64,000 nt of DNA, taken from the NCBI GenBank assembly GCA_003255025.1, contig QANY01007889.1, positions 1,577,911 to 1,641,910 of the forward strand, in the 5' to 3' direction. Under the pieces are notes generated by a model. The model was not told the DNA's origin. It was given only the letters and a program-made list of their open reading frames with translations, and did no database searches. Below are positions 1 to 11,483 of the stretch, piece by piece (position 1 is the first letter of the stretch; each line of letters starts with the position of its first letter). This DNA is from Datisca glomerata. Taxonomy: Eukaryota; Streptophyta; Magnoliopsida; Cucurbitales; Datiscaceae. The translations under genes and the position numbers were made by a program.

Positions 1-2045
1 GAATTACAAAATTATGTGTTTGATGAGGGTAGTCAATCAACATCAATCGATTGCGAGGATGCTGAAGATGATGACATCTTTATCACTCTGGTTGATTTAA
101 AAAATATCCCTAGTAATTTTGACATTAAAAAAAATCACTTTGTAGAAATAAATATGAGTTAGAAAATGTGTTGCACATAATTGCGTTAAAAGAGAATTTT
201 GAATTTAGGACTGTAAGGTTCAATCGAGAAAGATAAATATCCGTTGTGTTAATGATCTTTGTAAGTGGTTTGTTTGACATCTATATACAAAGGTGGTGAG
301 CTTTAGATGGTACGTGAATATATTAAAGAACATAGTTGTTCATTAGATATAATTTAAAGTGATTATCGTCAAGCAACATCCGATATTGTTAGTCAATACA
401 TTAATTGTAGATATATAAATGATGTACGAGATTGGATAGCTTCCAAAGATATTATTGATCATATACGTTTGAAGCATGAGGTTATTATTAGGTATTATAA
501 GACATGGAAAGCCAAGCAAAATACCTTGGATTTGCTTCGAGGGACTCCAGAAGAGTCGTATGCTAGATTACCATCATATTGTTATATACTGAAAGAAAAA
601 AATCCAGATATATAATTTTATTTAATATTTCAATGATTGACTACGAAATCAATAAATTTGCTTGTATTGATTTTATGTTAATTATAAATTTGATGATTTC
701 TTATTGGGAACCGTGACAATAATTCAGAATGATGGGAATGAAACGTTCAAATACCTCTTCATGTGTTTGGGGAGCTGCATTGAAAGGTTAGCGACATTGT
801 AGACCATTGATTTTAGTAGATGGAACATTTTTAAAGAACAAATATATCGGTACGTTGTTAACAACATCTTTGTTGGATGGTAATAATCAAAATTTTCCTT
901 GGCATTTGCTGTTGTAGATTCAAAAAATGATTTATCTTGGGATGGTTCTGCAAAAAAAAAGGAAGTAATTGATGATAGGGAAAATTTGGTTATTATATCT
1001 AATAGACACAACAGTATCCCAAAGGCGGTTTAACGGTTTATAAATGGTTCTCGAATGTTGTTCATGGTCTGTGTATGCAACATCTAGTATTTAATGTCAA
1101 GTCTAAATATTAAAAACTTAGTTGTTGACCCCATTTTTTATCGATGTGCGAAAACATATACAGTTGAAGACTTTGAAACAATATGCATGCATTAGAATTT
1201 ATTTATCCTTCGATTCGTTCTTATCTTAAGGGTGTTGCTTATGAGAATGAGCTATTTCTCACTTTGTTAGACATCGATACAATGTCATGACCACAAATAT
1301 ATCAGAGAGCTTAGATAATGTACTGAAAAATGCTCGTGTTTCACCGGTTACATTTTTTATTAAATTTCTGAGACAATTGACACAAAGGTGGTTTCATGAG
1401 CATAGAGTAGCATCTAGTGCATAATTACGACACTAACTCAGTGGACAGAAAATTGTCTACATAAGCAAATGGGTCTTTCTCGATGAATGATTGTAAGTAT
1501 TTTTGTATTGGTATACTGAATTGACATATTTATTAAATATACTAGTCGTTGATAATAATATAACATTTTTTATTACAAGTTATTGCCGTTGACGCACATG
1601 AATTTAGGTGATTGGCGGTGATTTACCATTCATTGTACTCATACCCAATAAGTCATGTATGTGTCAAATATGAGATATAGACGCAATACCTTGTGCACAT
1701 GCTTTATCTGTAATGGCTAATAGGCACTTGAATCCATACTTGTATGTTTCGTCGTATTATTTCAAGAGCGATCTAGATGCAACATATGATGAATTGATTC
1801 ATCCTCTTGGTAATAATAGTCAATGGAATGTTCGGGAAGATATTCAAATTCATCATATACTATCTCCTAAAACAAGACGTTCGACCGGTAGACTGAAGAA
1901 GCAAAGGATCCCATTGATAGACGAATTTAACAAGGTAAAATGTGAAAGTTGTCATATGATCGGACATAATCGAAAGAGATGCAAGAACCCGTTGGCATCA
2001 ACCAGCAGTCAATCAAAGAAACAAAAAGTAGATATTAGATTTTGA
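1..2045 (+). pseudogene. MULE (mudrA-like) transposase remnant
   Basis: Several broken frames read together as a Mutator-like transposase. An acidic N-terminal piece is followed by the MuDR-type DNA-binding region (about 230-600, ending RLPSYCYILKEKNPD). The DDE core (about 790-1,015) has VDGTFLKNKYIGT, carrying the first catalytic Asp, and IISNRHNSIPKA, where the usual second Asp (SDRH) reads Asn. A SWIM-type stretch (CMCQI then IPCAHALSV) sits at about 1,660-1,715, and a CCHC knuckle (CESCHMIGHNRKRC) lies in the last open stretch, 1,713-2,045. Stops and frameshifts separate every block, so it cannot make a full transposase. The 5' end is outside the window. The family is seen directly; the exact MULE clade is inferred. 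Confidence 0.85.
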
Positions 2046-2409
2046 GGATGATACATTTATGATAATATATTTTTCAGATTAATGTTTTGTTTTTTTATTA
2101 ATTTGACGGATGATTTTTAATAATTGATTAACAATGGTTTTTAATACTTATCATGTATATTAGTATTTTGATAATAGTTATTGACTAACGATATAATAGA
2201 CAATTAGTGTTCAACACAATAAATAAAATTATTGATATCAGTTATTGACTTATACAAGTTATTGATAAAGACGTAATTAAACAATAATTTTTTGTATAAC
2301 CAATGCTTAACTTATCAAAATGTACTTAGTAAAATATCAAACATATATCAAAATAATGGTTAACTGGTCTTATGATTTTTACAAAAAAGAATGGATGTTA
2401 GTACGCTCA

Positions 2410-2433
2410 GACTTGGGAATTGCTTCCCAAGTC
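2410..2433. repeat. Perfect 10-bp inverted repeat (hairpin)
   Basis: GACTTGGGAA and TTCCCAAGTC are separated by TTGC, giving a 10-bp stem with a 4-base loop. It lies 3' of the mudrA remnant. Function unknown; it could be a small palindrome inside the MULE or the footprint of a smaller element. Confidence 0.7.
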
Positions 2434-2520
2434 AGTATACTTAACGTTGCGACACTCGCGTTCCAGCGCAGCGACACAAGACCTGTGATGAATTCATCCC
2501 ATGTTAGTAAGCTCATCATC

Positions 2521-2542
2521 ATGACGCTAGATCCAGCGTCAT
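2521..2542. repeat. Perfect 8-bp inverted repeat
   Basis: ATGACGCT and AGCGTCAT flank a 6-base spacer (AGATCC). It lies 88 bp beyond the other hairpin in the same GC-richer island (about 2,400-2,550), which stands out from its AT-rich surroundings. No function can be assigned. Confidence 0.6.
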
Positions 2543-2924
2543 GACGCCAGCAGAATAAAATTTGAGTTATTTTTAATTTCCATAGTACACCAAATATTGA
2601 AATTAAATAAAAATATTAATTTCTCAATATTCGGTTGATCAAAATAAATAAGGAAACAATCATCAAACATAATCAACCATATAGTTTCACAAAATTTCTC
2701 AATATTCAGTTGATCAAAACACCAATTACTTAAATCCATAGCTACCAACTACTTAAATCATTCATAAAAAATCCATAATTTCTATCAACTACCAGTTAAA
2801 GTACTCAAAATAGTAAAACATCAATTTTTTAATCAATCACAGTCAGTAACCAAAACATCAATCTATGCATCTTCTTCTTGTGTCTGAGTGATGAATGAAA
2901 GTTTGGAAGTGATGCATCTTCTTC

Positions 2925-4874
2925 TTGTGTCTGTTTAGATGTTTACTTCTTTTGTCTCTTTCCATAAAGTTATGATATATCCGATCCATTCCCTTGCACT
3001 GCCTGGTCAATGGCATCTTTCTAGCTGGAGACTTGTTGATGGTTGGTGGAACAATGGGCGGGACAATGGGTGCTTCATGTCATTGAATTTAGATTTTAAA
3101 TCAGTCAATAATAATATCCATATATATAGTTGTTTAAAAGTATATCAGTTATTTACCTCTCTATCATCCAAGCTTAAATTTGGCAGATCACTAAACACAT
3201 CATCATGACTGTCCTTATTCAGTTCAGTGGCCATTTGAAGCTCTATATCTCCCATTTCCTTATTTGAAGCCGTAGTAATTTGTGCATGAAATTGTTGAGC
3301 TTCCACACCTTTTCTGACACCCTAAAATGGATGTTATCAGTTCATATGCATAGTTATGAAAAATATTATATTAAATATTCTAACGATTTACCACACAAAA
3401 TATAGTACATTTTATTACAGTGTATACAATGATCAAACAATGAAAGAAATGAGTATTCATCCTAAAAACAGAATAGTTCATAATCAATAATTGATATACA
3501 TATATTTGTCTTTAATAGATTCAACAACTCTTCCAACATAGATTAGATCCTCTCAAATTGCTTATCATATTTTTCCTCTAGATATTCTAATCTAGCTTCA
3601 ATAAGAAATTCTTTCACTGTTTTTCTTATCTTAGGTTCAGAAACTTCGACAATATTCTAAGATTCAATTTGAGTGCCATCGATCTTTGGTTGAGTATTAA
3701 CCACCTCTTTACTTTTGGATGTCTAGACTTTCTTTCATAATTTATACTTTTTAATTCATCAGAAGTTGCTTGAAATTTCTCAATCTTCAGCTTTAATCAT
3801 TAAATGTAAGTATGTCAAGTTAATAAAAAAATTATATATAAAGATAATATATCAAAATTAATTTATACTTACATTCTTATGTCCAAAAACCATGTCTGTC
3901 GAATCCCTCTTGTCTGGTTGACCTGTCACTATCCAGTTATTTATCATTGGAGTACCACTCCCCACTCCTTTTGCAAACGACATCGGATGTGTCGTCAACA
4001 AAGTTATTGTTTCGAGTGCCGGAATGATTAAAGCATATGGAAAACCATAGAAAGCATGCACATTACTATCATGAAAGTTACTGATTTTTCTCATGCTCAT
4101 AAACCGTTACCTCAAATGCCAACTTACTCCAAGGATATACATCAAACAAATCATCTTTATCAACCAACAAAATATGAAAATGGTGAACCAAAATATGCTC
4201 ATGCTTTCGTATCAACATATTTTTCGGACAATACAACTTTGCAAGCTTAACTATCTCTTCATCATCATCATTTCTAGACATTGTCCAAGTGTCCAATGCG
4301 TAATTTAACATTTTTCTAGAAACTGTCTTATTATTCTTAAAATACTTTTCTTTCACTTTCCCATCTCCTAAACTAGCTCTATCATTATGTACTGATGAAA
4401 TGCATCTCAAACCACTTGTGATCGCAAAATCCTTCATGGTGAAACGAGCCACTCGTCCATTAAAAATAGCATCACTTCTCGCATGATGCACTATTTTCTA
4501 GCTATATGCAACAATAATTGAGCATGAAACTTCTTAATTTGAAAATCAAGAAAATGACCAAGACATCCTTTCCCGAATGCTTCTAAGTCAAACTGAGATT
4601 TACATGGTCCATTATTGTTAGCTTAGAGAATAGATTCAGCCTTTGGTTTTTGTTCCAATTCGAGTCAGATACTATCAACTTAAGACTCTATAACAATATA
4701 ATATTATTGAGCAATTTATAATAATAAGTATATAAATGTTTTAAAATATATTGTTCATTTTACCTCATTTTGATTATCTTTGTTGAAACGTAACTTAGGC
4801 TTTTCTGTTGTCATTTGCTTGGAGTTCTTTTTGATTGATTTTGATGACTCACATTCGACACATTTATTTGCCAT
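2925..4874 (-). pseudogene. DUF1985-type MULE passenger gene (Kaonashi/Ulp1-MULE class), broken
   Basis: Read on the minus strand, a likely first exon starts at 4,874 (MANKCVECESSK) and ends in a GT donor near 4,764. The DUF1985 block then runs from about 4,640 to 3,900: GHFLDF, RFTMKDFAITSGLRC, PWSKLAFEVTVYEHEKN, then after a frameshift near 4,085 FYGFPYALIIPALETI. A donor AAT|GTAAGT lies near 3,872. Further exon-like pieces are at about 3,790-3,540 (charged, coiled-coil-like) and 3,325-3,157 (ends DDRE before GTAAAT), and a Pro-rich piece (APIVPPIVPPTINKSPA) is near 3,070. In known plant elements DUF1985 is fused to a Ulp1 cysteine protease; that domain is absent here. The convergent mudrA supports one composite element. 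Intron borders are inferred. Confidence 0.72.
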
Positions 4875-5229
4875 AATCAGTACTTCTATAAACAAATAAA
4901 CAACAAATTTAGAGTTTAATAATGTTCAATCATATAATGAAAATAGCTAATCAATATGTTATTTATGTTTGGTTATATCAAAGATTGATTCAATATCTTG
5001 TATCAGAACTTTTCAGTAAAATGATAGATAGCGTTTATTGAATAACATATTTCAAGTAATAACGATCAATCATTTATTTACCCTTTCAAAATTAAATAAA
5101 TATATACCTGAATATAATTACAATGAAAATATGGTTCATTTAAATATTTTATTGACCACAACAAAGGTTAACCACTCATTGATAATCAAGTGGGAGAGAG
5201 AGAGGATATATAAGCTCTAACTTCTCTCT
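4875..5229. other. AT-rich spacer, no gene seen
   Basis: This stretch lies upstream of the minus-strand DUF1985 gene and would hold its promoter. No convincing TATA box, terminal repeat or coding block was found. A short GA run (GGGAGAGAGAGAGG) occurs at about 5,191, just before the LINE. Confidence 0.4.
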
Positions 5230-5359
5230 AGAAACGTAAGCACTAGTCTAGGTTTTTCCTCCTCCTTTGGGGGGGGGGGGTCCTTCTTCTTCAGATCTAA
5301 TGGTGAATGATGTTTAAATTGAAGTTCATAGATGAGCTACAAATCTGGTTAGCTCTTCG

Positions 5360-5797
5360 GTGGAGGAGTCCTCTAGTTTAGAGCAACAAAAAAAAATGGT
5401 AGAGAAGAACCATGTGAGTGTGAGAGTTCGAGCATTCAATGTGTTGGGGGCGTTGGATTCACACACTAATGGAGTTAGCTACATCAATGCTACATATATT
5501 GGTGCAAGAAGCTATGGCTTAGATACAAGGAGTACCACTAAGGGCCATTTTACCATCAGTGCAGAGAACCTCTTACAAGTTAAAAGGTTGGAGGAGCTTT
5601 CATGCCCTGATATCCTCAATTCTGAGCAAAACACTAAGGTATCACATAAGTTGCATTTATGTATTGATGATTCTAATGTTACTATAGGTACCACAGAGAG
5701 ACATAACTCCAAGTTGGAGGTTCATGAGACCAACCTAAGACAAATGAACCATTTCCTTTATCAGAGAAGCTCTGTAGATGTGCTCGTACTTCTCTAG
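5360..5797 (+). pseudogene. LINE leader/ORF1 N-terminal open stretch, unrecognised
   Basis: This 145-codon open frame lies between the LINE leader and the recognisable ORF1 domain. It is hydrophilic, has no zinc finger or membrane segment, and was not recognised. Its position suggests the variable N-terminal part of LINE ORF1. Unlike the downstream domains it is free of stops, which may be chance. It could also be host DNA transduced into the element. Confidence 0.35.
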
Positions 5798-6639
5798 CCG
5801 ATGGTGGTGCTCGAAGAGGAGAGTTGAGAAAGGAGGAAGAGCCATATCCAATGGTCAATGGTAAGGTCCCTACTACCCTCGTGGCCATATTAGGGGTTGA
5901 CAACACAACTCTAAGCTTGCAAAAATTAGGGCAAGTACATGATGTGGGAGACATGCAGCCTTAAAACCCAGAAAAAGGACTTGAGGACACTGAGGACGCT
6001 GCACACACAAAGAAAAAGGACACTGTGCATGCTAGAGCCTAACCGTTGGACCTGCGGATGTAAGGACGAAAGGGAATTGTGAGCGTGTGGATCTAGCCAT
6101 TGGTCATGCGCACGACAACGGCCCACACACGAAAGACGCTGCCTTGACTTGTCCTAGGCAGTTTTTTCCACTTTACATTATACAACCAACCTGCCCGTGA
6201 CAACCTTGGGCAGCCCGGTTAGCACTTCTTCCTTACAACACAAGGAATTGGGCAAAGATATCTCAATATCTCCTTCCTCGTCCCCTACAGCCCGAAGGCC
6301 ACCTCCATATGCTTTTCCGTGATATAATGTGGTGGTAGAGGAGCTTGAACTTTATCCCTTTACACAAGGCTTTAGATGAAATCATGAGGTCTACCCTACC
6401 CACAACCCAACCCTCTTACCCATAAATGATAACCCTATTCCATCTCTAAAATACAATACAGTCTATGAGAAGCTTTGTCAAGCTTCTAACGACCTAACCA
6501 AACAAGATGACTCTTGAGCACATAAGCTTAAGACTAATAAGAAGCAAATGTTAAGGTTGGCTTATGAGAAGACCACCATCATTGAACATGAAATGATCAC
6601 GGTCAAGCTCCCAGGGTCAGTGACTAGGGATAGTTTTAC

Positions 6640-7547
6640 CAAGTAGAATAGTTGCCTAGTTGGATATTTTGTGGGTAAAACAACTCCCTTACATCTAATG
6701 AAAATACTTACCTTGCAATTTTGGAAGAATACAAGATTGGTTGATGTTACAGTAAGTAAGGGTCTATTTTATTTTCGTTTCCAGTCTGTTGAGGAGAAAG
6801 ATATCTTCCTAGATGATGGACCTTGGCACCTATTGGGCAAACCCTTAGTTTTGAAACCATGACAACCTAACCTAGTTTTTTCTAAAGAAAGGCTTGACTC
6901 CTTACCAATCTGGATCAAGCTTTGGAATGTGCCAGTTGAGTTATGGTCTGAGGAGGCACTTAGTCATATAGCTAGTGTAGTAGGGAAACCCCTATATACT
7001 GACCCTTCCACAACCAAATAAGTGAGAAAAGACTATGTAAGAGTATGTGTAGAGATTAGTGTCGAAACAAAGATGGTTGGATGCTTAGAAGTTGACTTGG
7101 GCATTGAGAAATGGGATCCCATTCTTGTAGATGTGCAATATGAGGGGCTCCCCAAAAGATGCCTCAAGTGTTTTATCTTTGGCCATGATTGTGACTATGT
7201 TTTCCCAACCAAACATAAATCCACCCTTTTATCCCCATCACACTCTCATCCTCCTCCCCTTAACCTTAACCCTTCCTCCTATCGTTCTGACCATTTACCC
7301 ACACCCAAATCTATCCATGACTCTCTCACCCCTATTTCCCTCATCCACCTCCCTACACCTCACCCTTGAGCTTCTTTCGACTTTGGTTACCTCTAAAAAA
7401 TCTAGGAGGAAAAGCTATGTACCTGAGAGAGGTAGCTCTAATCATTCTCTTGAGTTGACCCTTTTGCCTAACCCAGAAGAGGATGAAATTATTTCCCACT
7501 ACAAATCGAGCCTCTCCAGGCTAAGCATAGTAAACCTTTCCAGGTAG
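6640..7547 (+). pseudogene. LINE ORF1 (DUF4283 and CCHC-type zinc finger)
   Basis: In-frame blocks show the plant L1 ORF1 signature: FRFQSVEEKDIFLDDGPWHL, GKPLVLKP, LPIWIKLWNVPVELW and then YEGLPKRCLKCFIFGH, the start of the zf-CCHC_4 knuckle. Such proteins bind LINE RNA in the RNP. Stops interrupt at about 6,860 and 7,019. A Pro/Ser-rich tail follows (7,220-7,370), as is common in this family. Confidence 0.8.
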
Positions 7548-7739
7548 TTTTGAGCAAGGATCCTGTTAATGGAGTGGAGACAGATTTGACTCCCCAAAAC
7601 TTAGAAGCCTCTCCCTTCACTCCTGTAAGCTTAGGATAAATGAAGAAAAAGAAGAAGGGGAAGAGAGAACTTACCCATCATCTAGTCAAGTTGGGTGAGA
7701 TCTTGGTAAAGCTTTGTAGGGACCCCATACCTAAATATT

Positions 7740-8470
7740 TTTAATATAGTAACATGGAATGTGAGGGGAGTTAATGGTTCCATTAAACAGGCAGATGTAA
7801 GGAAGCTTTGCAGGGACTTCAACCTATCTATTTGCTCAGTGATTGGAACCAAGATAAAAGATGGTAATTTTATTGATATTGCTAGTAATATCTTTCCCAA
7901 TTGGGACATTGTAGCTAAGTACTCCTCAACTCCGGATGAAGAATTTGGATTTCTTGGGATAGAACACACATCAACCTAGCAATTTTAGACTCCACTGATC
8001 AAGCCATTTCCTGTAAGGTTACTATGTTGAGTAATAATTCTTCATGTTTTGTTACCTTCTTTTATGCTTCAAATGCTAGAGTGTCCATGAGAGATTTATG
8101 GGCATCCATCAGATATCATAAGGCATCTTGCTCATCCTCACTGTGACTCCTATTGGGTGATTTTAATGTCATTAGAAGCCCATTTGAAAAGGCTGGTGGT
8201 GTGGAGGGGTATACTGAAGGAATGAATGATCTTAATCAATACATCTACAATCTTGAAGTAAAAGATCTGGCCTATTCAGGGTGCCAATTTACTTGGTCTA
8301 ATAAACATTAGGACATGACTTTCATGATGATCAAGCTGGATAGAGCTCTTGGAAATGTTCACTAGGTTAACTCATTCCCTAATGTCTAATGCCATTTTTC
8401 CCACCTGGTATCTCAGACCGTAGTCATGTCATACTCCAAATAGACTCAAATCAACATAAACCTAGGATAA
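7740..8470 (+). pseudogene. LINE apurinic-type endonuclease domain
   Basis: The start NIVTWNVRGVNG matches the beginning of an L1 AP-endonuclease. Other landmarks are LLGDFNVI (about 8,152), FTWSNKH (about 8,290) and SDRSHVILQI (about 8,416). The usual ETK motif, which supplies the metal-binding Glu, reads GTK (near 7,845), so this copy would lack nicking activity even without the stops. The domain nicks target DNA in target-primed reverse transcription. Confidence 0.8.
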
Positions 8471-8639
8471 GCTTTCGTTTCTTTAACTTTTGGTTTGAAA
8501 GAGAGGGGTTTTGGTAAGTTGTGGAACAAGCATGGAACACTCAGGTCCTTGGAACATCAATGTTCCAAGCCTGTAAGAAGCTTAAAGCTGTTAAGATAGC
8601 TTTAAGGCAATTCAACAATCAGTTTTGTAGTGGCATACC

Positions 8640-10313
8640 CTCTAGAACCAAGCTGGCCTGAGCACATCTTGAGCAATTACAGCAAAAATTGGCCATGGAT
8701 CCTAGAAATGGCCTTCTCCTAGCCCATGAAAGATTAGTTAGCAAGGAATTTATTGAACTTAGGAGCACTGAAGAAAGCTTCTATAAACAAAAATTGAGAG
8801 TTCAATGGCTCAACTTGGGGGGCCTGAACTCCTCATTCTTCATTCAAAGTATGAAGAAAAACAGGTTCAAGGCAATAATTTCTCACTTGGTGCACCAAGG
8901 ATCTATTGTTTCCTCTCCTGAGGAGATTAATAACATTATCCTATAGTACTACACTGACCTGCTGGGATCATCTAACCCAGAGCTTGACCTTAACTAGAAT
9001 ATCCTAGAAAGAGCTCTTAACCAACAAACTCAATGACTCCTAAGCCTCATCCTTGACGCAACCTATCTCTGATGAGAAGACCAAGTATACTATTTTTAGC
9101 ATGGGGAGTGATAAAGCAGCTGGCCCTGATGGGTTCCCATTTAGTTTATTCAAAAGGGCATGGCACATTGTTGGCAAGGATGTTACCTCCGCTATCTTGA
9201 AGTTCTTCCAATCCAGCCAACACTTGAAGGAGGTAAATTCCACTGCTATCACATTAATCCCTAAGGTTCTTAACCCTTCCTTAGTTGGAGATTTCAGACC
9301 TATTTCATGTTGCAATGTCATCTACAAGTGCGTTACCAAAATCTTGTCTGAGAGAATGAAACCACTTCATCCAAACCTAATCAGTTAGAACCAAAGTGCT
9401 TTTATCCCAAGTAGAAGGATTGCAGATAACATCTTCCTATCCTAGGAAATCCTCTGAAGGTATCACAGGTCTTTGGGGATGCCTAGATGTGCTCTTAAAG
9501 TTGATCTCGGAAAGGTATATGATAGTATCAATTGAGAACTCATTGGCAAAGCTCTTCAATGCCTTAACTTTTCAGACCCCTTTATCACCTGAATTATGGA
9601 ATGCATCTTTTCCCTTACATACTCTATTAAAATAAATGGTGAACTCCATGGTTATTTTAGGGGTGCCAAGGGTATTAGGCAGGGAGACCCCCTCTCCCCA
9701 TATCTCTATCATTTTAATGGAAGTTCTCTTTGGGCTTCTGATTTTTGCGGCCTCAAACACTGAATTCCAATTCCATTGGAGGTGTGAGAAGTTAAGGGTG
9801 GTGAATCTTTGTTTTGCTTATGACCTATTGTTGTTCTCTAAGGGGACTAGGGAATCAATTGAAGTGATAAAAGAAACCTTAGAGATCTTCCAGGCTTTAA
9901 CTGATCTCCAACCCAACACTCAAAAGAGCCAGATATTCCTTTCAGGGGTCCAAGAGGAAAAGGGAATCATTTCAATATTGAATTTCCCTAAGAGCCATCT
10001 GCCCATGAGATACATAGGAATGCCTTTGATCACCTCTAAAATTTACAAAGCTGATTGTGATACTCTGGTGGAAAGAATCACAGAAAGAATAAGATCCCGA
10101 GACTCCAAATACCTATCCTATTCAGGAAGGCTTCAACTAATCAGATCAATGCTATTGGCCATGTTCCAGTTTCGGGCTGGGTTGTTCATATTACTAAAGA
10201 AAGTGGTAAAGAAAATGCAAGACCTGCTTAGAAACTACCTTTGGAATGGGGATGAATCCAAGTATTCTGTAGCTAAGGTGGCTTGGATAGATGTGTGTTG
10301 TGACATGAACTAG
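8640..10313 (+). pseudogene. LINE reverse transcriptase domain
   Basis: Ordered RT motifs are visible across shifting frames: SDKAAGPDGFPFSLFKRAWH (9,107 on), DFRPISCCNVIYKCVTKIL, NQSAFIPS, ALKVDLGKVYDSINWE (motif A), GIRQGDPLSPYL, and motif C as CFAYDLLLFSK, where the first Asp of the usual FADD reads Tyr. Motif C and the thumb region lie in a 225-codon open stretch (9,636-10,313). Loss of a catalytic Asp plus stops at 9,387 and 10,310 make it non-functional. Confidence 0.88.
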
Positions 10314-10699
10314 GGAGGTTTGGGACTTGGAGATTTAATTTTAACTAATGAAGTGGCAGCGGCAAAACACCTTTGATTCTTGATTTTAATATCAGAATAT
10401 TCCCTGTGGAAAAATTAGTGCAAGTGTACCCTATTAGGAAAAACATTATATTCATTATTAACGTTCCTTCTAACTCATCCTGGGTTTAGAGGAAACTACT
10501 CGAGCTAAGGAGTAAATTTGTGCGATTCTGTAAAGGTTTTGTGGGAAATGGTAGGGATATCAAATTATTGACAAAACCATGGCACCCCTTAGGAATCCTT
10601 GTAACCACCTTTAGTTAGAGAATTCTATCTGGTACTGGTTAGCATTTAGAATTCAAAGTTAGTGATATTATCCACAATGGTCATGGCCCACCACAAAGA

Positions 10700-11389
10700 A
10701 TGTTTCAAAATAGACAATGGTTGGAATTTAGAAGTACCAACCTACCTTCACCTCAAACCTCATTCCCAAATTCTTGGACTTGCACTGCAAGCCCTAATGG
10801 CTCATTCTCATTAGATCATACCTATAGAGCCTTGAAACATGAGAGGGAAAAGGTAAATTGGGAATGGTTAGTTTGGTTCAAATTTCACATCCCTAGATGT
10901 CGTTTTATCTCTTGGTTGGCTATCCTCAATAAGTTGACCACCAAAGATAGGATTGCACACTAGAATCATTCCCTAGTAGGGAATTTACTGGATTGTACCT
11001 TTTGTGTAGGCCATGTTGAAACCAATGCTCGTCTATTTATCGAATGTGATCATGCTAAATCAGTGTGGAGATCCTTAATGGGGAAATGTGAGCTGGCGTG
11101 TAGAGCATCAAACTGGACTCAATTGATATCTTGGTTACTAGTGTGGAGTAAGGGTAAATCCTTGAGAGCATGCCTAATCAAAGTTATCTTCTCTTCCTTT
11201 GTGTGTTACATGTGGAAGGAAATAAACTCTTGGGTGTTTGAAGGTAAAACTAGAGACAAAACAATAATCATCAGGCTTATTTCAGATAATGTAAGAGGGA
11301 GGTTCTTCCATGCTGATGGCTTCAAAGAGGACTCCATCAACATCAAGCTGGTTGAACAATGGAACCTGGCGTCCACCATCCTGGATTAG
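10700..11389 (+). pseudogene. LINE C-terminal zinc-binding (zf-RVT) region
   Basis: Motifs GSFSLDHTYRALK, HIPRCRFISWLAILNKLTTKDRI and DCTFCVGHVETNARLFIECDHAKSVW match the zf-RVT domain at the end of plant L1 ORF2 proteins. One in-frame stop lies near 10,961. The frame ends at 11,389, followed by the typical short plant-L1 3' UTR. Confidence 0.82.
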
Positions 11390-11483
11390 AATTAATATTA
11401 TGTAAATCCAATTTATAAGGGCCTCCACCCCCCTCTTTCAGGATTGATCAGCTTTAAAATGAAAGAAAATTATATTTGAACCA

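Larger units (their letters stand above)
2046..2930. other. AT-rich spacer between two convergent MULE genes
   Basis: No coding region is supported. The stretch holds two short perfect hairpins (annotated separately), a repeated motif TCAATATTCnGTTGATCAAAA at about 2,625 and 2,698, and a directly repeated GATGCATCTTCTTCTTGTGT at about 2,864 and 2,911. It lies where the plus-strand mudrA remnant and the minus-strand DUF1985 gene converge. No Ulp1 peptidase His/Asp/Cys signature was seen, although that domain would be expected downstream of the DUF1985 gene. Confidence 0.5.
5230..11475 (+). mobile_element. L1-type LINE retrotransposon, near full length but inactive
   Basis: The element reads in the order leader, ORF1 (DUF4283 plus CCHC zinc-finger region), endonuclease, reverse transcriptase and C-terminal zf-RVT domain, all on +. 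It ends in a short 3' UTR with a degenerate A-rich tail (near 11,458-11,475). The 5' leader contains a run of 10-11 G near 5,270. Dozens of stops and several frameshifts make it dead. No clear target-site duplication was found, so both ends are approximate. The LTR annotated at 11,484 starts immediately after the tail. Confidence 0.85.

Noticed and set aside
724..1011. 95-codon open frame on - across the MULE transposase
   Set aside because: It is the antisense shadow of the DDE core, whose motifs are on +.
4056..4308. Plus-strand open frames over the DUF1985 gene
   Set aside because: They are shadows of the minus-strand domain, which has clear family motifs and splice sites.
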